DNA from: Termitomyces sp. T153
Taxonomy: Eukaryota; Basidiomycota; Agaricomycetes; Agaricales; Lyophyllaceae
NCBI GenBank assembly: GCA_018296165.2
Contig: JACKQL020000022.1
Location: 186,001-250,000, forward strand
Direction: 5' to 3'
DNA length: 64,000 bases
The translations under genes and the position numbers were made by a program. Shown here one piece after another: positions 21,343 to 31,336 of the stretch. Every line of letters begins with the position of its first letter. Positions within the stretch are counted from its first letter, which is position 1. The notes beneath the pieces are model-generated. The model was not told where the DNA came from and did not search any database. It saw only the letters and a list, made by a program, of their open reading frames with translations.

Positions 21343-24300
21343 CTACCTTACCCCGTCCGTGATGCCCGTATTATCTCCACACACACAATCAAATAACTCC
21401 AATGTCTATGGTCTACCTGTGCCTGGAAACCCTTATGATTCATATGGCCCTGCCCAATTTGCCAGGACACATTGAGTCATGGATCCAACACCAAACGTCC
21501 CTTCCGCTCCAGTTACATCCATACAACGGCTCCCCCCACGGACACCCTCCCCAACTCACACACAACCCCAACCCCTCGTGCAAACCGTCAAATCATCTCC
21601 CACCCCACCCTTACCCTCTCTGCCAAATCTGTTCCCTCGCACAAAGTTGACCCTGACATCACCCAAAGAACAGCATCCTAAAACCTGGCGACCATCCGAC
21701 CAAATGAGCAACAATGTCTCCAGCACTGCGCCAACCCTCCAACAAACAATAATGCCAACCCGCCGCAAAACAGTCACCCATTGCGTGAGGATCGCCAGCC
21801 ACGATGAGACCACTGAGAACACGCTTCCCCCAAGCCCGCCTGTGGATCCACTGAACCACTAGCAACCCTGAAGACCAATGCATCTAATCACCAACAACAG
21901 AACAAGAACCCCAGACCTAGGCTACGCTCCAACCCCAGAACCTGCTTCCGGACCTCAGTCAAATTGGCCGTCACCTCCGCCCAACAAATAAAGGGGCCCT
22001 GACACCTCCGACCCAACCTCAACAACCCCGGAACAAGACCAAGACATCCCCGAGCCTCTAGACAGTCAGGAAAAGAACGGATACGCACCCGCCGCCTAAA
22101 GCACAGCCCCAAGGTTAACGAGGAGAACCATGGCACCCCACTCTCAATAAGGGACAACTCCGGACTGCACCGCTATTTCACCCCCTTCCCCCACACAATC
22201 CGGAACCCCCCAACAATGAGGACCCTGGACGCCAAACCTCCCTGCATGCCACCCCCAAACCTAAACTCCACCACCAGACTCCACCATCTCCCACAACGGA
22301 ACCCCCAGCATAGGAGCCACCCCGAACTAACTATAGGAAAAAGGACCCTATATGAAGTAGTTCCCCTAAGTACTCTAAATTTGCTGACATGTTCATATAA
22401 GGGAGGGAGAAGCCCCACCATCACCCAGAGAACATCAATCGGCCATTTAAGTGACCTGACGGCCTGAAGGGCACACGCTCCGATATCCTTAAAAGACCTC
22501 CCCCACCTGGCTCGACAACCCAAACAACCCCATGCCAGCCCAAAACTGCCCGACCCACCCCTCTGACCCCCTCCAAACCCCTCGACACAGCTCCAGACCC
22601 TGGCAACACAACCCGGGGCCTCCACTCCAACTACAACATTTGATCAAGGGGACTTACAGCACCAACCCAACAACGATGCCCTGGTAGTCCCAACTCCGCA
22701 ACATAAATCACCACCCACCCCGAATCCCACCCCTACACCGGCATATGTCCATCAAACAGGGACCACATCATCGGAGCACCCAGAAGCAAGCCACATACAG
22801 AGTATCCTCTTTGGAGTACCCTGGAGCAGGCCACATGCAAAGTAATCTCTCAGAGTACCCTAAAGGTTGCTGATGCCTTCCCCAAGAAGCGAGCGGTGCC
22901 TCTCCCCACTGCCACCCCCGCATTTGCAACAATCTCTGGGCCGCTCCGGAGCACAAATGAAGAGTTGCCTCAACCCTGCCGTGACTCCCGGGGAGTCCCA
23001 CTCCAGTGCCTCCCTGTGACCAACTTCCCCGCCGCCCCCCAACAATCGTGAACAACCATCTCCCCTCATCCAAGCCCAGCTCCAGGAGCCATTGCCACTC
23101 CCACGCGACAACTCCACTGCTCTGCAGAAAAACCCCACTTCGGAGCTCCCCCTCCAATTCGCGACACAACCCCACTCGCAAGTTAAAGACCCAAGCCCAA
23201 CCCCACATCAGCTCCTGACCCCTGGTACTCACGCTTGGAACTGCGGACCGACAAAAGTGCACCTCAGACCCCTTCCTCTGCCTGCACCTCCCCCAAAGCC
23301 AACACAACCAACAAACCCCCACCGAGTGACCCTTGTGTCAACTCCGGGACTGCCCACTTCTTCCCCCAATGAAGAAACCACTGACCCCTAGGAAGGAACA
23401 ACCCTCGGAACAAGCCCCGAAGCATCTCCGCTGAGGCGAGCCACTCTCCAAACCAACCCCATGCTGCCCCTGCCCAAAAAGGAAACATCCACCAACACAA
23501 CTCCAACAGACCTCCAAACTTGAGGGAGTGTCAGAAATACATAAGACCCCTCTGTCCGTCTCAAGACTTACCTTTGGTCAGGAAAGCAATGTCACGTAGA
23601 TGACCCGGAACCTCAAATTTCAGCTCCAGACCCAAAGGAACTGGTCAGGACTGATCACCCCGCATCCTGCCCCCTCGGTCATTGACACTCCGGAGCACAC
23701 CAAAGCACCACTTGAAACATGCCCGTCCACAGACGCAATACTACGGAACATGACCCCGACCCGGACCAACTATGCCGCGAGGACGAACCTCGCCCCACTG
23801 ACCCCCGCCAATGAAGAAGGCCCCGCCGCCTTTGCCACCAGCGCCGGCACAAGGGCCAGATCACGGGAAGACCTCCGTTCCCCCCCCTGCCAACCGCACT
23901 GCCAAGAAAACCAAAGCCCCGAACCCGCTGGGCACCGTGAAAGATTTGAAGGTCCGCCCTCCGATACCAATATGGCGCACCTCCCCGCCACAGACAAAAG
24001 AAAACCCCTACACCCCTGGTCGGAATTTCCAAGAATTGAACTCAATAACACCGCCCCGAAATGCCACGGAACTCCACCAGAGAACTCCCACCACCCCCGC
24101 CAAACCTCGGGAGCCCTCCCTGCAATGCCCCGCCCCATCCCGACAAACCCCGGGACTAGCCAGCACAGACGGTGCTAGCGGGCATAACCCCTGCCTCTGG
24201 ATTCGCTAGGGATTCAACTCCCTCTCACACCCCTGCATGTTTTGCTTACTTCACCCTCATACAAACTAAAATCTCACTTCACACGCCCAGGGACCAAGAA

Positions 24301-24390
24301 AAGGACCTATTTGCATACAAAAAAGTTATATATACAACAAGGCAAGGGAGGCAGCAAGTCCGAGAGCAACAAGAAACAAGGCCCGCACCC
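21343..24390 (+). pseudogene. Deleted gag-pol remains of element A
   Basis: No long continuous gag or pol frame remains. Patches align with B: GAAGTAGTTCCCCTAAGTAC at about 22353 matches the protease-RT junction of B (near 13960); a patch near 23540-23590 with a TTACCTTTGGTCAGG end matches the zinc region before integrase (15665-15710); and 24165-24240 matches the end of pol and adjoining non-coding sequence of B (16890-16975). Most of the stretch is Pro/Thr-rich low-complexity sequence. The frames seen here (for example 21479-21862 and 23600-24178) have no motifs that I recognise. Confidence 0.65.
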
Positions 24391-24393
24391 ATC

Positions 24394-25524
24394 TCACTCC
24401 CTCCCTGGACCCCCCGGCAACCCAACCCCCAGGTCAACTTCCATCTGGGCCTGCACCACCGCTAAGATCTCCGCCAACCCCGGCAATGCCTCCCCCACAC
24501 CAGCTGCCACCTCCCACCACAACCCCAGGGCCACCACATTGCATCGCCGATGCCCCGCCAACAACCTCTCCAATTGCGCCATCCCTTGCTGCAACTCCGG
24601 AGGCTGAACTGAGGACCCCTGCGTCAACCCATCCTGAATCAACGCGAACACTGCAGAGGCACCATCCAAGAGGACCCAATGCTCCCGCACCCAGCCTAAA
24701 CCCAGAAAATGAGCTGTTAGTAACGAACGGAGGAACGGGAGACAACTCACGAAGGATTCCCGTGCGCCCCAAAGCGGCCTTGTTGGCCAACCAATCCTCC
24801 CTCCGCCTCGCCACCTCCAGCTCCACCCACAATGCATCCCCCTCCGGAACTCATTCCTGCCCCTCCGCTTCCCCCATGGGCTGCCCCTCCATCTGCATCA
24901 GACACTCCTGCAAGCCCCGCACCTCTAACGCTCGCTCCATTGCCACACGCACTGAAGTGTTCCTCTCCCACTCCATCGCTTCTTTCTCTGTCCACGCTAC
25001 ATCACGGTCCTCCCTTGCCCGTCGGAGCTCACCCTCCCATACTGCCAATGACGTCGTCAAAGCCTCCACCTGCTTGCAAAGAAAGACCTCCATGATTGAA
25101 GGAATCGGCGTGGGGGGACTCGACAACCGTTCCGAGGGAACGCCCGGGGTAGGAGAGACAAGGAAAGACTCTGGAGGCCCCGCCGATGACTCGCGCCCAC
25201 ACAGCCTCTTGCTGGGTCCTGCCCCCGAGGGCGGGGAGGCTTGACACTTCCCCCGAATCACTGCCGAGGACGCCCCCTTTCCCTTCGGCAACGCAGGACA
25301 AAACTTGGTCCGTTTCGGAACCCCCAGAAAATCCACCACCACCACCATGGACAACTCTACAAAAGCCCCGTCAATCATCCCAAAAAGACAAGTCAACACC
25401 ACTTACAACTCCGGTCCCTGACGCTAGCGCGGCGCTGACGCTCAAACTCCTCCCCCCCACTGTTGTACACCACCACCTTGTCCAAATCAGCGGGAGAGAC
25501 TACTGGATTGCTGGGGGAAGACAT
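24394..25524 (-). pseudogene. Antisense spliced gene of element A
   Basis: This is the homologue of B's antisense gene. The ATG at 25524 (MSSPSNPVVSPADL) is in the same context as B's (ATGTCTTC). Intron 1 (GTAAGTGGTG...TTGTAG, about 25413-25352) sits before AGTTGTCC, as in B. The middle exon has GAGPSKRLCGRESSAGPPES, matching B's PKAGPSKRARG and PPGSVV, then a long charged coiled-coil-like stretch (VWEGELRRAREDRDVAWTEK and beyond). The second intron (GTGAGTTGTC...CTAAC...TTTAG, about 24750-24696) occupies the same place as in B. The C-terminal exon has REHWVLLDGASAVF and ERLLAGHRR. This gene has outlasted gag-pol in A. Small frame problems remain at intron 1 and near 24845. Confidence 0.68.
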
Positions 25525-25559
25525 GACGAAATTTGGGAAATCCCAGGGTACGTCCAAGG

Positions 25560-25566
25560 CTTTTAA
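25560..25566 (-). promoter_or_regulatory. TATA-like box of A's antisense gene
   Basis: TTAAAAG on the minus strand, about 40 nt before the ATG at 25524, with TGGAC and ACCCTGGG just downstream as in B. Confidence 0.6.
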
Positions 25567-25721
25567 TTGATTGAGGAGGACCCTGACAAAGCGGCAGCTG
25601 CACTTTGACTTCGTCTCCCACGCCGCTATCACTCACTGTGGATTGATCAATATTGCTCGGCTTTGACTCCCATGCCCCACCAATCCCCATCCTGCTCCCG
25701 CATCTTGAAGGGTCTCAATGC

Positions 25722-25735
25722 TGAAGGGGGGGTGA
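25722..25735 (+). promoter_or_regulatory. Polypurine tract of A
   Basis: TGAAGGGGGGGTGA immediately before the right LTR, identical to B. Confidence 0.8.
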
Positions 25736-26867
25736 TGTCACGACCTGTCCCCTGGACCCCCGCACATCATCCAGCAAACCCCAATTCCCCAAAAACCCCT
25801 GATGCTCTGCCGAACTTCTGCCCATGCCCCGCGCCTATTTCGGTTAGCCCCAACACAACTCCAGCTAACTCCGATGCCTCCCTGGCTAACTCCGACGGCC
25901 CCCTGGCCAACTTCGACGCCTTCCCCACAGCCACTGACACTTACCCTGGATCTCCCAAACCCCAAGAATCACCCCCGCTGTTCCTGATCTTCGCCCCCAT
26001 CATCAACTTGACACCCTGGTTCCTCCGACCCATTCCGGAGTATCACGACAACCTCGGGGCAACCTGCACTCCCAAATGATCCCAACAACGTATCAGCGCG
26101 GCCCGATCCTCGATTGCAACTGACACCCACCCACTCTGTCAAGCTCTGCCAAGCCCCGCTGCCGCAGCCAATGTACTCCGAAGTTCTCTGGTAGTCAGTA
26201 TATAAGATGTCGAGTAGCTCTTCGTACTCTAGTCTTGATATTGCTTAACGTTACCTATGGTCTGATTTTTTCCTTCTCGTGTTTCATGTTTTGTGTTTTG
26301 TGTCTCGTTTTCCTTATCTCAGTCTCCCAGTCTTATCTCAGTCTCCCGGTCTTGTCTCTTCTCCATTTCGTTATTGTTCTCATTATTGTTTTGTATCTCC
26401 ACTCAAATCTACTCTTGTTCCATATCGACTCCATCTGGCCATTGTGCCCAAGTCCTCATCAACCTAAACGACCTCACAAACTCCGTGATTACGATCACGA
26501 ACCCCGACACTCTTTCACCAGGTCCAAACCTCGCTCTTCACTCGGTCCCGGACTCCATCAACTCCAATTGATCTCCCATCAAACCCTGGCTCCACTCCCA
26601 TTGATCACACAGCCGCCTACTCCTTTGCTTCCGCAAATCTCCCATATGGTCTTCTGCCTGAACCCCACCAAGACCGTCCCATTTCCTTGCAATCTGACTT
26701 CTCTGGACCTCCCCGGATCTGTCCGGATCACATCCCACCGACTATCCACACAAGCCATCAGTGCCCGGACGTTTTTGAGTGTTTGGTTACCAGTGCAAGG
26801 GGATCACACCCGCCTAGTAAGGACTCGCCCAGTGCAGCTGAGCCCCCGAGGTCAGCGGAACCTGACA
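25736..26867 (+). repeat. Right LTR of A
   Basis: The 1132 bp uninterrupted LTR contains the empty target site of B (AAACC at 26581-26585). The predicted RNA start 12-mer is at 26231-26242. It ends AACCTGACA and is followed by CCTAG. Confidence 0.93.
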
Positions 26868-27221
26868 CCTAGACTGAGTCCTTGATTTGAGAGTCAATTT
26901 TTGTATCATTGCCTCCCTTAATCCAGGAGCCACATCTAACAGTTCTCCAGTACTGAAAGGTACAGTAGCCTCCCAGAGCTTATCAATGGTCCTATCCCAC
27001 TCCTTCCTCCTTGTTCCTGTTAAGGAACTCTTAACAGTGTCCTGCACTGGCAAGTCTGGTCCCTCATTGAGGGCTGGAACCTTCTCAAAAGGTAGGTCCA
27101 GTTTTGGTGCAACTCTAGGTGGAATCACCAGAGTTAGCTTTTCTTTCCAGGGTTTTTCAGGGGTTCCCTCTGGCAATGAGGATACTCCTGGTTGAGATGC
27201 CTCTTTCCTAACTGCCTTCAT
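26868..27221 (-). pseudogene. N-terminal part of the protease frame of C
   Basis: Starts MKAVRKEASQPG and has no catalytic motif; the protease active site follows at about 8000-8025 after the gap filled by A. It is the -1 frame relative to gag: gag ends KSSSKDF at a TAA after GATTTTTAA, and the pol frame reads through the same bases as DFLNNSMKAV. The junction bases are the same in D (about 61500). A P-site slip on the T run next to the stop would join the two. Confidence 0.8.
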
Positions 27222-27229
27222 TGAGTTAT

Positions 27230-28702
27230 TTAAAAATCCTTAGAGGAAGATTTCTGTCCCTCAGGACTAGCTGTGTTCCTTGTGTTGACCAACACACTGA
27301 GCATCTCAGCCATTTTATTGAAACCTTTCTCCAAGTCCCCCAAGCGGTCTGACTCCTTATGCTGAATGCGTTCTAGCATGTCATCCCTTGTGTCTCTAGC
27401 AGAGTTTACATAGGTAGAGTAAGTGACTGTCTCTAGAGGGTCATCTTCTGGCCATCCAAAATACATGTTCACTTGCTTATCATGTACTTGTGCTAGTCTA
27501 GCATGAGGAGATATACCAGCAGGATCCCTAGGTAAAGGAGCACCATTAGGTAGTCTGGCTCTCCCTTCCAATAGGATGATCCATCCTTTTTGTACATCTC
27601 CCTTGATGACTTCACACTCTGAGATTCTATGTCCAGTTTGCCAACAATAGAAGCAAGTAACACCACTTCTCCCAGAAGTTGGAAATGTAGGAGGCCCTTC
27701 TGTCCTTATACCCTGGCTTCCTTTGGTATTTAAGAAGGTATTGCGCATGTCCAACTGACCAGCTTGCAAAGCTTGCATGGTGCTCTGGATGCTCCCCATT
27801 TGTTTCCCAATGGTAACCACAGCATCTTGGAGATGAGCCATTTTCTCCTCCACTTCCTCCTCCTTAATGTCCCCCCTACTAGTTTCCATTTTCTCTACTC
27901 TTTCCTCTCTAGGGCTCCTTACAGTAGCACCATCTATTAAGGTCCCCACTACTGTCAGCACTTCTGATAGGTCATACTTGTTGTCCTTGTGCCTATTCCT
28001 AGCAAGGTCTTTGTAGTGGCCATATCTACTGATCAACCTCTCCTCAATCACATCTCCAAAAGCTGGTGTAAAGCACCCCAGGAATTTGTCTACCAGAGAC
28101 CCATTCCCAGTGACATTAGCCAACTTCTTAGCCTCAGCTCTAAATTTTCTCATGAGAGAATGGATTTCTGTAGTGTCATTCCTACTAAGTCTGGCATGTT
28201 CTCTGCAGATTCTGTCCAGGTTTGCAACACTACCTGTGTCATCCACTGCTTCTGGATAAGACTCCTTGATCTCTTTCTCAAAAGCAGACCAAGTATAGTC
28301 ATCTCCAAAGGAATTAAAGCCCAGCCATTCCTGTTCAGTCTGAACATCCACATACTCCAAGATTCTCTTTTTCCTTTCTTTATCTCCTTGGATCCCAGCA
28401 TGCTCAAACAGAGAGATCATCCTTTGTAAAAAGCGACGAACTTCGGAGGGCTCAGTGTGCTTAAACTTAGGTGCATCCCTGCTGTCAGGCAGTGGTAGTT
28501 TGTATCTGATATTTTGCTCCATAATTGAGGCAGTAGAAACTGGTTGAGTAGTAGGGTACAGTTCTTTTGGTGAGCTTGAAATTACTTTCTCAGTCCGAAG
28601 CTTTCTCTTTCTGAGTAAGGTTTCAGAGTCAGGCAAAAAGGACTTTGAACCACTGCTATTGGTCCCAGTTTCTCTTTTCCTTAATTTAACAGAGTTTTTC
28701 AC
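27230..28702 (-). CDS. Gag of element C
   Basis: This is an intact 490-codon capsid protein frame. It starts MKNSVKLRKRETGTNSS. The capsid-like core has RFLQRMISLFEHAGIQG and a WSAFEKEIKESYPEA segment, followed by an acidic helical linker. The zinc knuckle is CFYCWQTGHRISEC (near 27610-27650). The reading frame is open to KSSSKDF. Element D's copy is about 90% or more alike in protein but frameshifted. It is the only long intact gag frame in the window. The element as a whole is dead because pol is split and carries stops. Confidence 0.88.
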   Translation of the reverse strand: MKNSVKLRKRETGTNSSGSKSFLPDSETLLRKRKLRTEKVISSSPKELYPTTQPVSTASIMEQNIRYKLPLPDSRDAPKFKHTEPSEVRRFLQRMISLFEHAGIQGDKERKKRILEYVDVQTEQEWLGFNSFGDDYTWSAFEKEIKESYPEAVDDTGSVANLDRICREHARLSRNDTTEIHSLMRKFRAEAKKLANVTGNGSLVDKFLGCFTPAFGDVIEERLISRYGHYKDLARNRHKDNKYDLSEVLTVVGTLIDGATVRSPREERVEKMETSRGDIKEEEVEEKMAHLQDAVVTIGKQMGSIQSTMQALQAGQLDMRNTFLNTKGSQGIRTEGPPTFPTSGRSGVTCFYCWQTGHRISECEVIKGDVQKGWIILLEGRARLPNGAPLPRDPAGISPHARLAQVHDKQVNMYFGWPEDDPLETVTYSTYVNSARDTRDDMLERIQHKESDRLGDLEKGFNKMAEMLSVLVNTRNTASPEGQKSSSKDF

Positions 28703-28820
28703 CTTGGTTGCAATAACTTCAGGTGTTTTGGGCCAAGACCCAGGTGGTGCAAAACTAATGTTTCACAAGGGTTGGACTTCCTCAAGGAAATCCAAAAAGT
28801 GAGTTTTGTGCAACAAAAGC

Positions 28821-28838
28821 CCCTCGCAGTGGGCTCCA
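28821..28838 (-). promoter_or_regulatory. tRNA-type primer-binding site of C
   Basis: On the minus strand TGGAGCCCACTGCGAGGG starts two bases after the LTR. The TGG start and 18 nt length fit a tRNA 3' end. I cannot name the tRNA. D has TGGAGTCCACTGTAAGGG (63093-63110). Confidence 0.6.
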
Positions 28839-28840
28839 GA

Positions 28841-29155
28841 TGATGCAAAAGTAAGTTTGAAGCCGTCAATGATGTGATCAACTTATCAAACTTTCTATTC
28901 ACAGTTTGTTTGGAGGCTTTTAGTTACATGCCAACTCAAGTAGAATTTCAATAGAAAAGTAATTTAATATTTTTATTGATTTTATTCCAAGCTTGAGATG
29001 GTCTCGCACTAATGAATGGGCTCAATAGTATATTTACTGGTCCCGAAGCCACTAATAACTCTTAAGCCTAAGAATTCCGCTTCCTGGGGAATTCCGAGCC
29101 GTGGTACGTAGTCTGCCTGCCTTTCTTTCTATCATCCTGTCCTTTTTATACCCCG
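28841..29155 (-). repeat. Truncated 5' LTR of C
   Basis: Starts TGATGCAAAAG and aligns with the first third of the LTRs at 1189, 55504 and 63113, but only at about 70-80% identity. A minus-strand TATA box (TATAAAAAGG, 29141-29150) remains. The distal U3 sequence is absent. Confidence 0.75.
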
Positions 29156-29238
29156 TTGGCCGTGCAATCGTACTCTGAATCGTTGTCTGAATATCTAGCC
29201 TGGAGGCACTCTTCCATTACATTCACTTTTTCGTTTCT

Positions 29239-30538
29239 CTATGAACCTAAAAATCCGAAATCCTTCTTGGAGGCCTCATAACGATCAAAGAGAACCACCG
29301 ATAGCTGCCCACGCTTCGACAGCTCTGACATTGACGATATCAAAGTTTCTGAGAGAGAAGGCCCCTGCCTCCGTTCATCCTCCCAGCATTCCATAACTAT
29401 CTTCGTACCCGGCGCGCTTCGTGCCAGCAACAGACCTTCTAGCGCTGAGAAATCAAAGCTAAAAGAATTGGGAGTCCCGCTGGCTACAAAGCGGAGGTAG
29501 ATCTCTTCAAGTCCGCATGCTGAAGATGCGGAGGTGATGATTTTCTCCAGCCACCATATCTCTCGAGAAATAAGCCAGGGTTCGAAATACAGTACTTTCA
29601 AATTTACATTCTGGCTGAGAGAGATCGGAAATGGGTTCTCGTCAAAGTCTAAGGACAGTATGGTGAATGTCACTTTCAATAGAAACCGGCTACTTTGCTG
29701 ACCCACCTTGACGAACAGGGCAAATGTTCAATCTGATTACAGAAAGGGTGGGCCCGGTAATTCTTATGAGGGAACCAACAAGGGCCAGATTGGCGTTGTC
29801 GAGTACCTCCAAATCGAGTGAGTGAAGATTTTCCACGGGAATAATCCCAGATAATAATCCATCTAAGAAGGGCGCAGTCGACTCGTCTACGAAGAGTACT
29901 AGGGTCCTTAAGCAAGCGAACCAATTTGAATGTTTAGCCAAATTGGACCGCTCAATCTGTGTATTGTTTTTAACTCGGAGATCCTGCATCCGTAAAGTTT
30001 CAAGGCGAGGAAAGCTCTGGTTCGAGAACTGCACCAAATCATTCAAGTGACCACAAATAATACGGTGCCACTCGAGAGAGATGACCTTGGACGTAGACGC
30101 TAATTGAGCTCTGGTTTCTCGGGAAATCCTATACCAGCTGAGTGAGCTTAGCATTAAGTCACGAACACGAGGCAAACGCGGAAGTATGGTCTGCAATACC
30201 TTGGAAAGGTACTCGTATTCCTCCGTATGAATAGTTTGGATGGCTTCAATGCCTAGAGGATTGTCTGGCCCCCATATTTGAACGTGCTGAATATATAACC
30301 CGAGCCGTGAGTGAGGTGCCTCGAGAAGCTGCAATAATTTCGAGGTTTGGGCAATCTCATTGGACCTAACATCGATGAAGGCTATGAAGTTTGGAAAGAG
30401 CAGTTTGCGAGCACTATCCGACCAATGGGACGACACAAGACTGCAGGCAGCGAGTGATTTAACGTCCCGACAAAGATTTCCGATAACTTGATCTTGAAGT
30501 TCAATTGGAAACGCTGCTTCTTGCGAAGTTGTCATCAC
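29239..30538 (-). CDS. F-box protein with LRR-like C-terminal region
   Basis: F-box proteins recruit targets to SCF ubiquitin ligases through Skp1. The start ATG at 30538 is followed by MTTSQEAAFPIELQDQVIG. The F-box covers about residues 8-55 and continues with LAACSLVSSHWSDSARKLLF. The remainder has repeated Leu-spaced strands (FPRLETLRMQDLRV, FACLRTLVLF, LHSLDLEVLDNANLALVG) typical of the leucine-rich fold in fungal F-box proteins. A 58 bp intron (29706-29649, GTGGGT...CTTAG) joins ...CPVRQ to DFDENPFPISLS in frame. About 414 residues in total. The gene has normal CpG content, unlike its repeat neighbours. Its 3' end lies within 90 bp of the truncated LTR of C, so its downstream region was probably rearranged by that insertion or deletion. 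Confidence 0.85.
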
Positions 30539-30611
30539 TATAACCTGATAGCTGGTTCAAGATACGTGCTTGATTGAATGTCAATGCAATTGACTTAGTT
30601 CAGTCGTGATT

Positions 30612-30653
30612 CGCAATAAGGGATTGAAGTTACGCAATAAGGGATTGAAGTTA
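30612..30653 (+). repeat. Perfect 21 bp direct repeat
   Basis: Two head-to-tail copies of CGCAATAAGGGATTGAAGTTA, about 75 bp upstream of the F-box gene start. Confidence 0.85.
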
Positions 30654-31330
30654 AAGGTTAGAATGGAGTGTATTTGTACAACTCTCCACATGACATTTCC
30701 ATTTTAAGAAAACCTTATCTAATAAGAGCACGTGTAAGCAACCAGTACGGCGGCGGGCGGGCAGGCATTATCAGCAAAAAGTCGCTTTGATTATACGGCC
30801 AAACCATTGGAATACCATCCCAGTAGTAAAATATATTTGTAGATGTATTACACTATAGAAGGAAAGTTGGTTTTTATATAATCTAAACTACTTTTGAGTG
30901 TAAGAAAATAATCGGAACTACATACAAATTATTGTTCCTTGCAAATATCTCAGAGGGCGCAATATGGGATTTTTCTGGGATTCCATTATAATCTCTGATA
31001 ACTCATGGAGATTGTATCAGTTGACCAATAGGATATCTTTCCTATGAGCAGTTTGTAATCACAATGATCTTATGATCAAAGGTGCCATATCAAAACAAAT
31101 TACAATTGTATACAGCATACAATGATAAGTAAGGCACAAGTACAAATGTTAGAAGAGTCCACGAGTACAAAAACCAGACATGTCCCCAAGTAGAGAAACA
31201 GCAGAGTCCACAAGATGATACATAAAAACAATGCAAATGAAGTGACAGAGTTCCAAAAGAATGACAGAATCTTACAAAAGTCTTTATCTACTCTTCCTCC
31301 TCAGCCAACTCATCATTTGACCCCTCAGCC
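30654..31330. other. Gene-free AT-rich stretch
   Basis: I see no gene, RNA or clear repeat here. CpG becomes rare to the right of about 31,000, marking the start of a long CpG-poor tract. Confidence 0.5.
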
Positions 31331-31336
31331 AACTCT

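Larger units (their letters stand above)
8310..26867 (+). mobile_element. LTR retrotransposon A (non-autonomous), with B nested in it
   Basis: A plus-strand element bounded by TGTCACGACC and AACCTGACA and flanked by a perfect 5 bp duplication CCTAG. Its left LTR is interrupted by element B. With B removed, A is about 6.7 kb: an LTR of about 1190 bp, an interior of 4.4 kb (21330-25735) and a right LTR of 1132 bp. The interior has lost most of gag-pol but keeps the primer site, the antisense gene and the polypurine tract. It must have used proteins supplied by a relative such as B. Confidence 0.92.
26868..29160 (-). mobile_element. Gypsy element C, 5' part (truncated 5' LTR to protease)
   Basis: This is the upstream portion of C, continuing from 8309 across element A. 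It holds the N-terminal part of the pro frame, gag, the leader, the primer-binding site and about 310 bp of the 5' LTR. The U3 end of this LTR is missing. The homology fades near 29155, just before the F-box gene. Confidence 0.85.
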
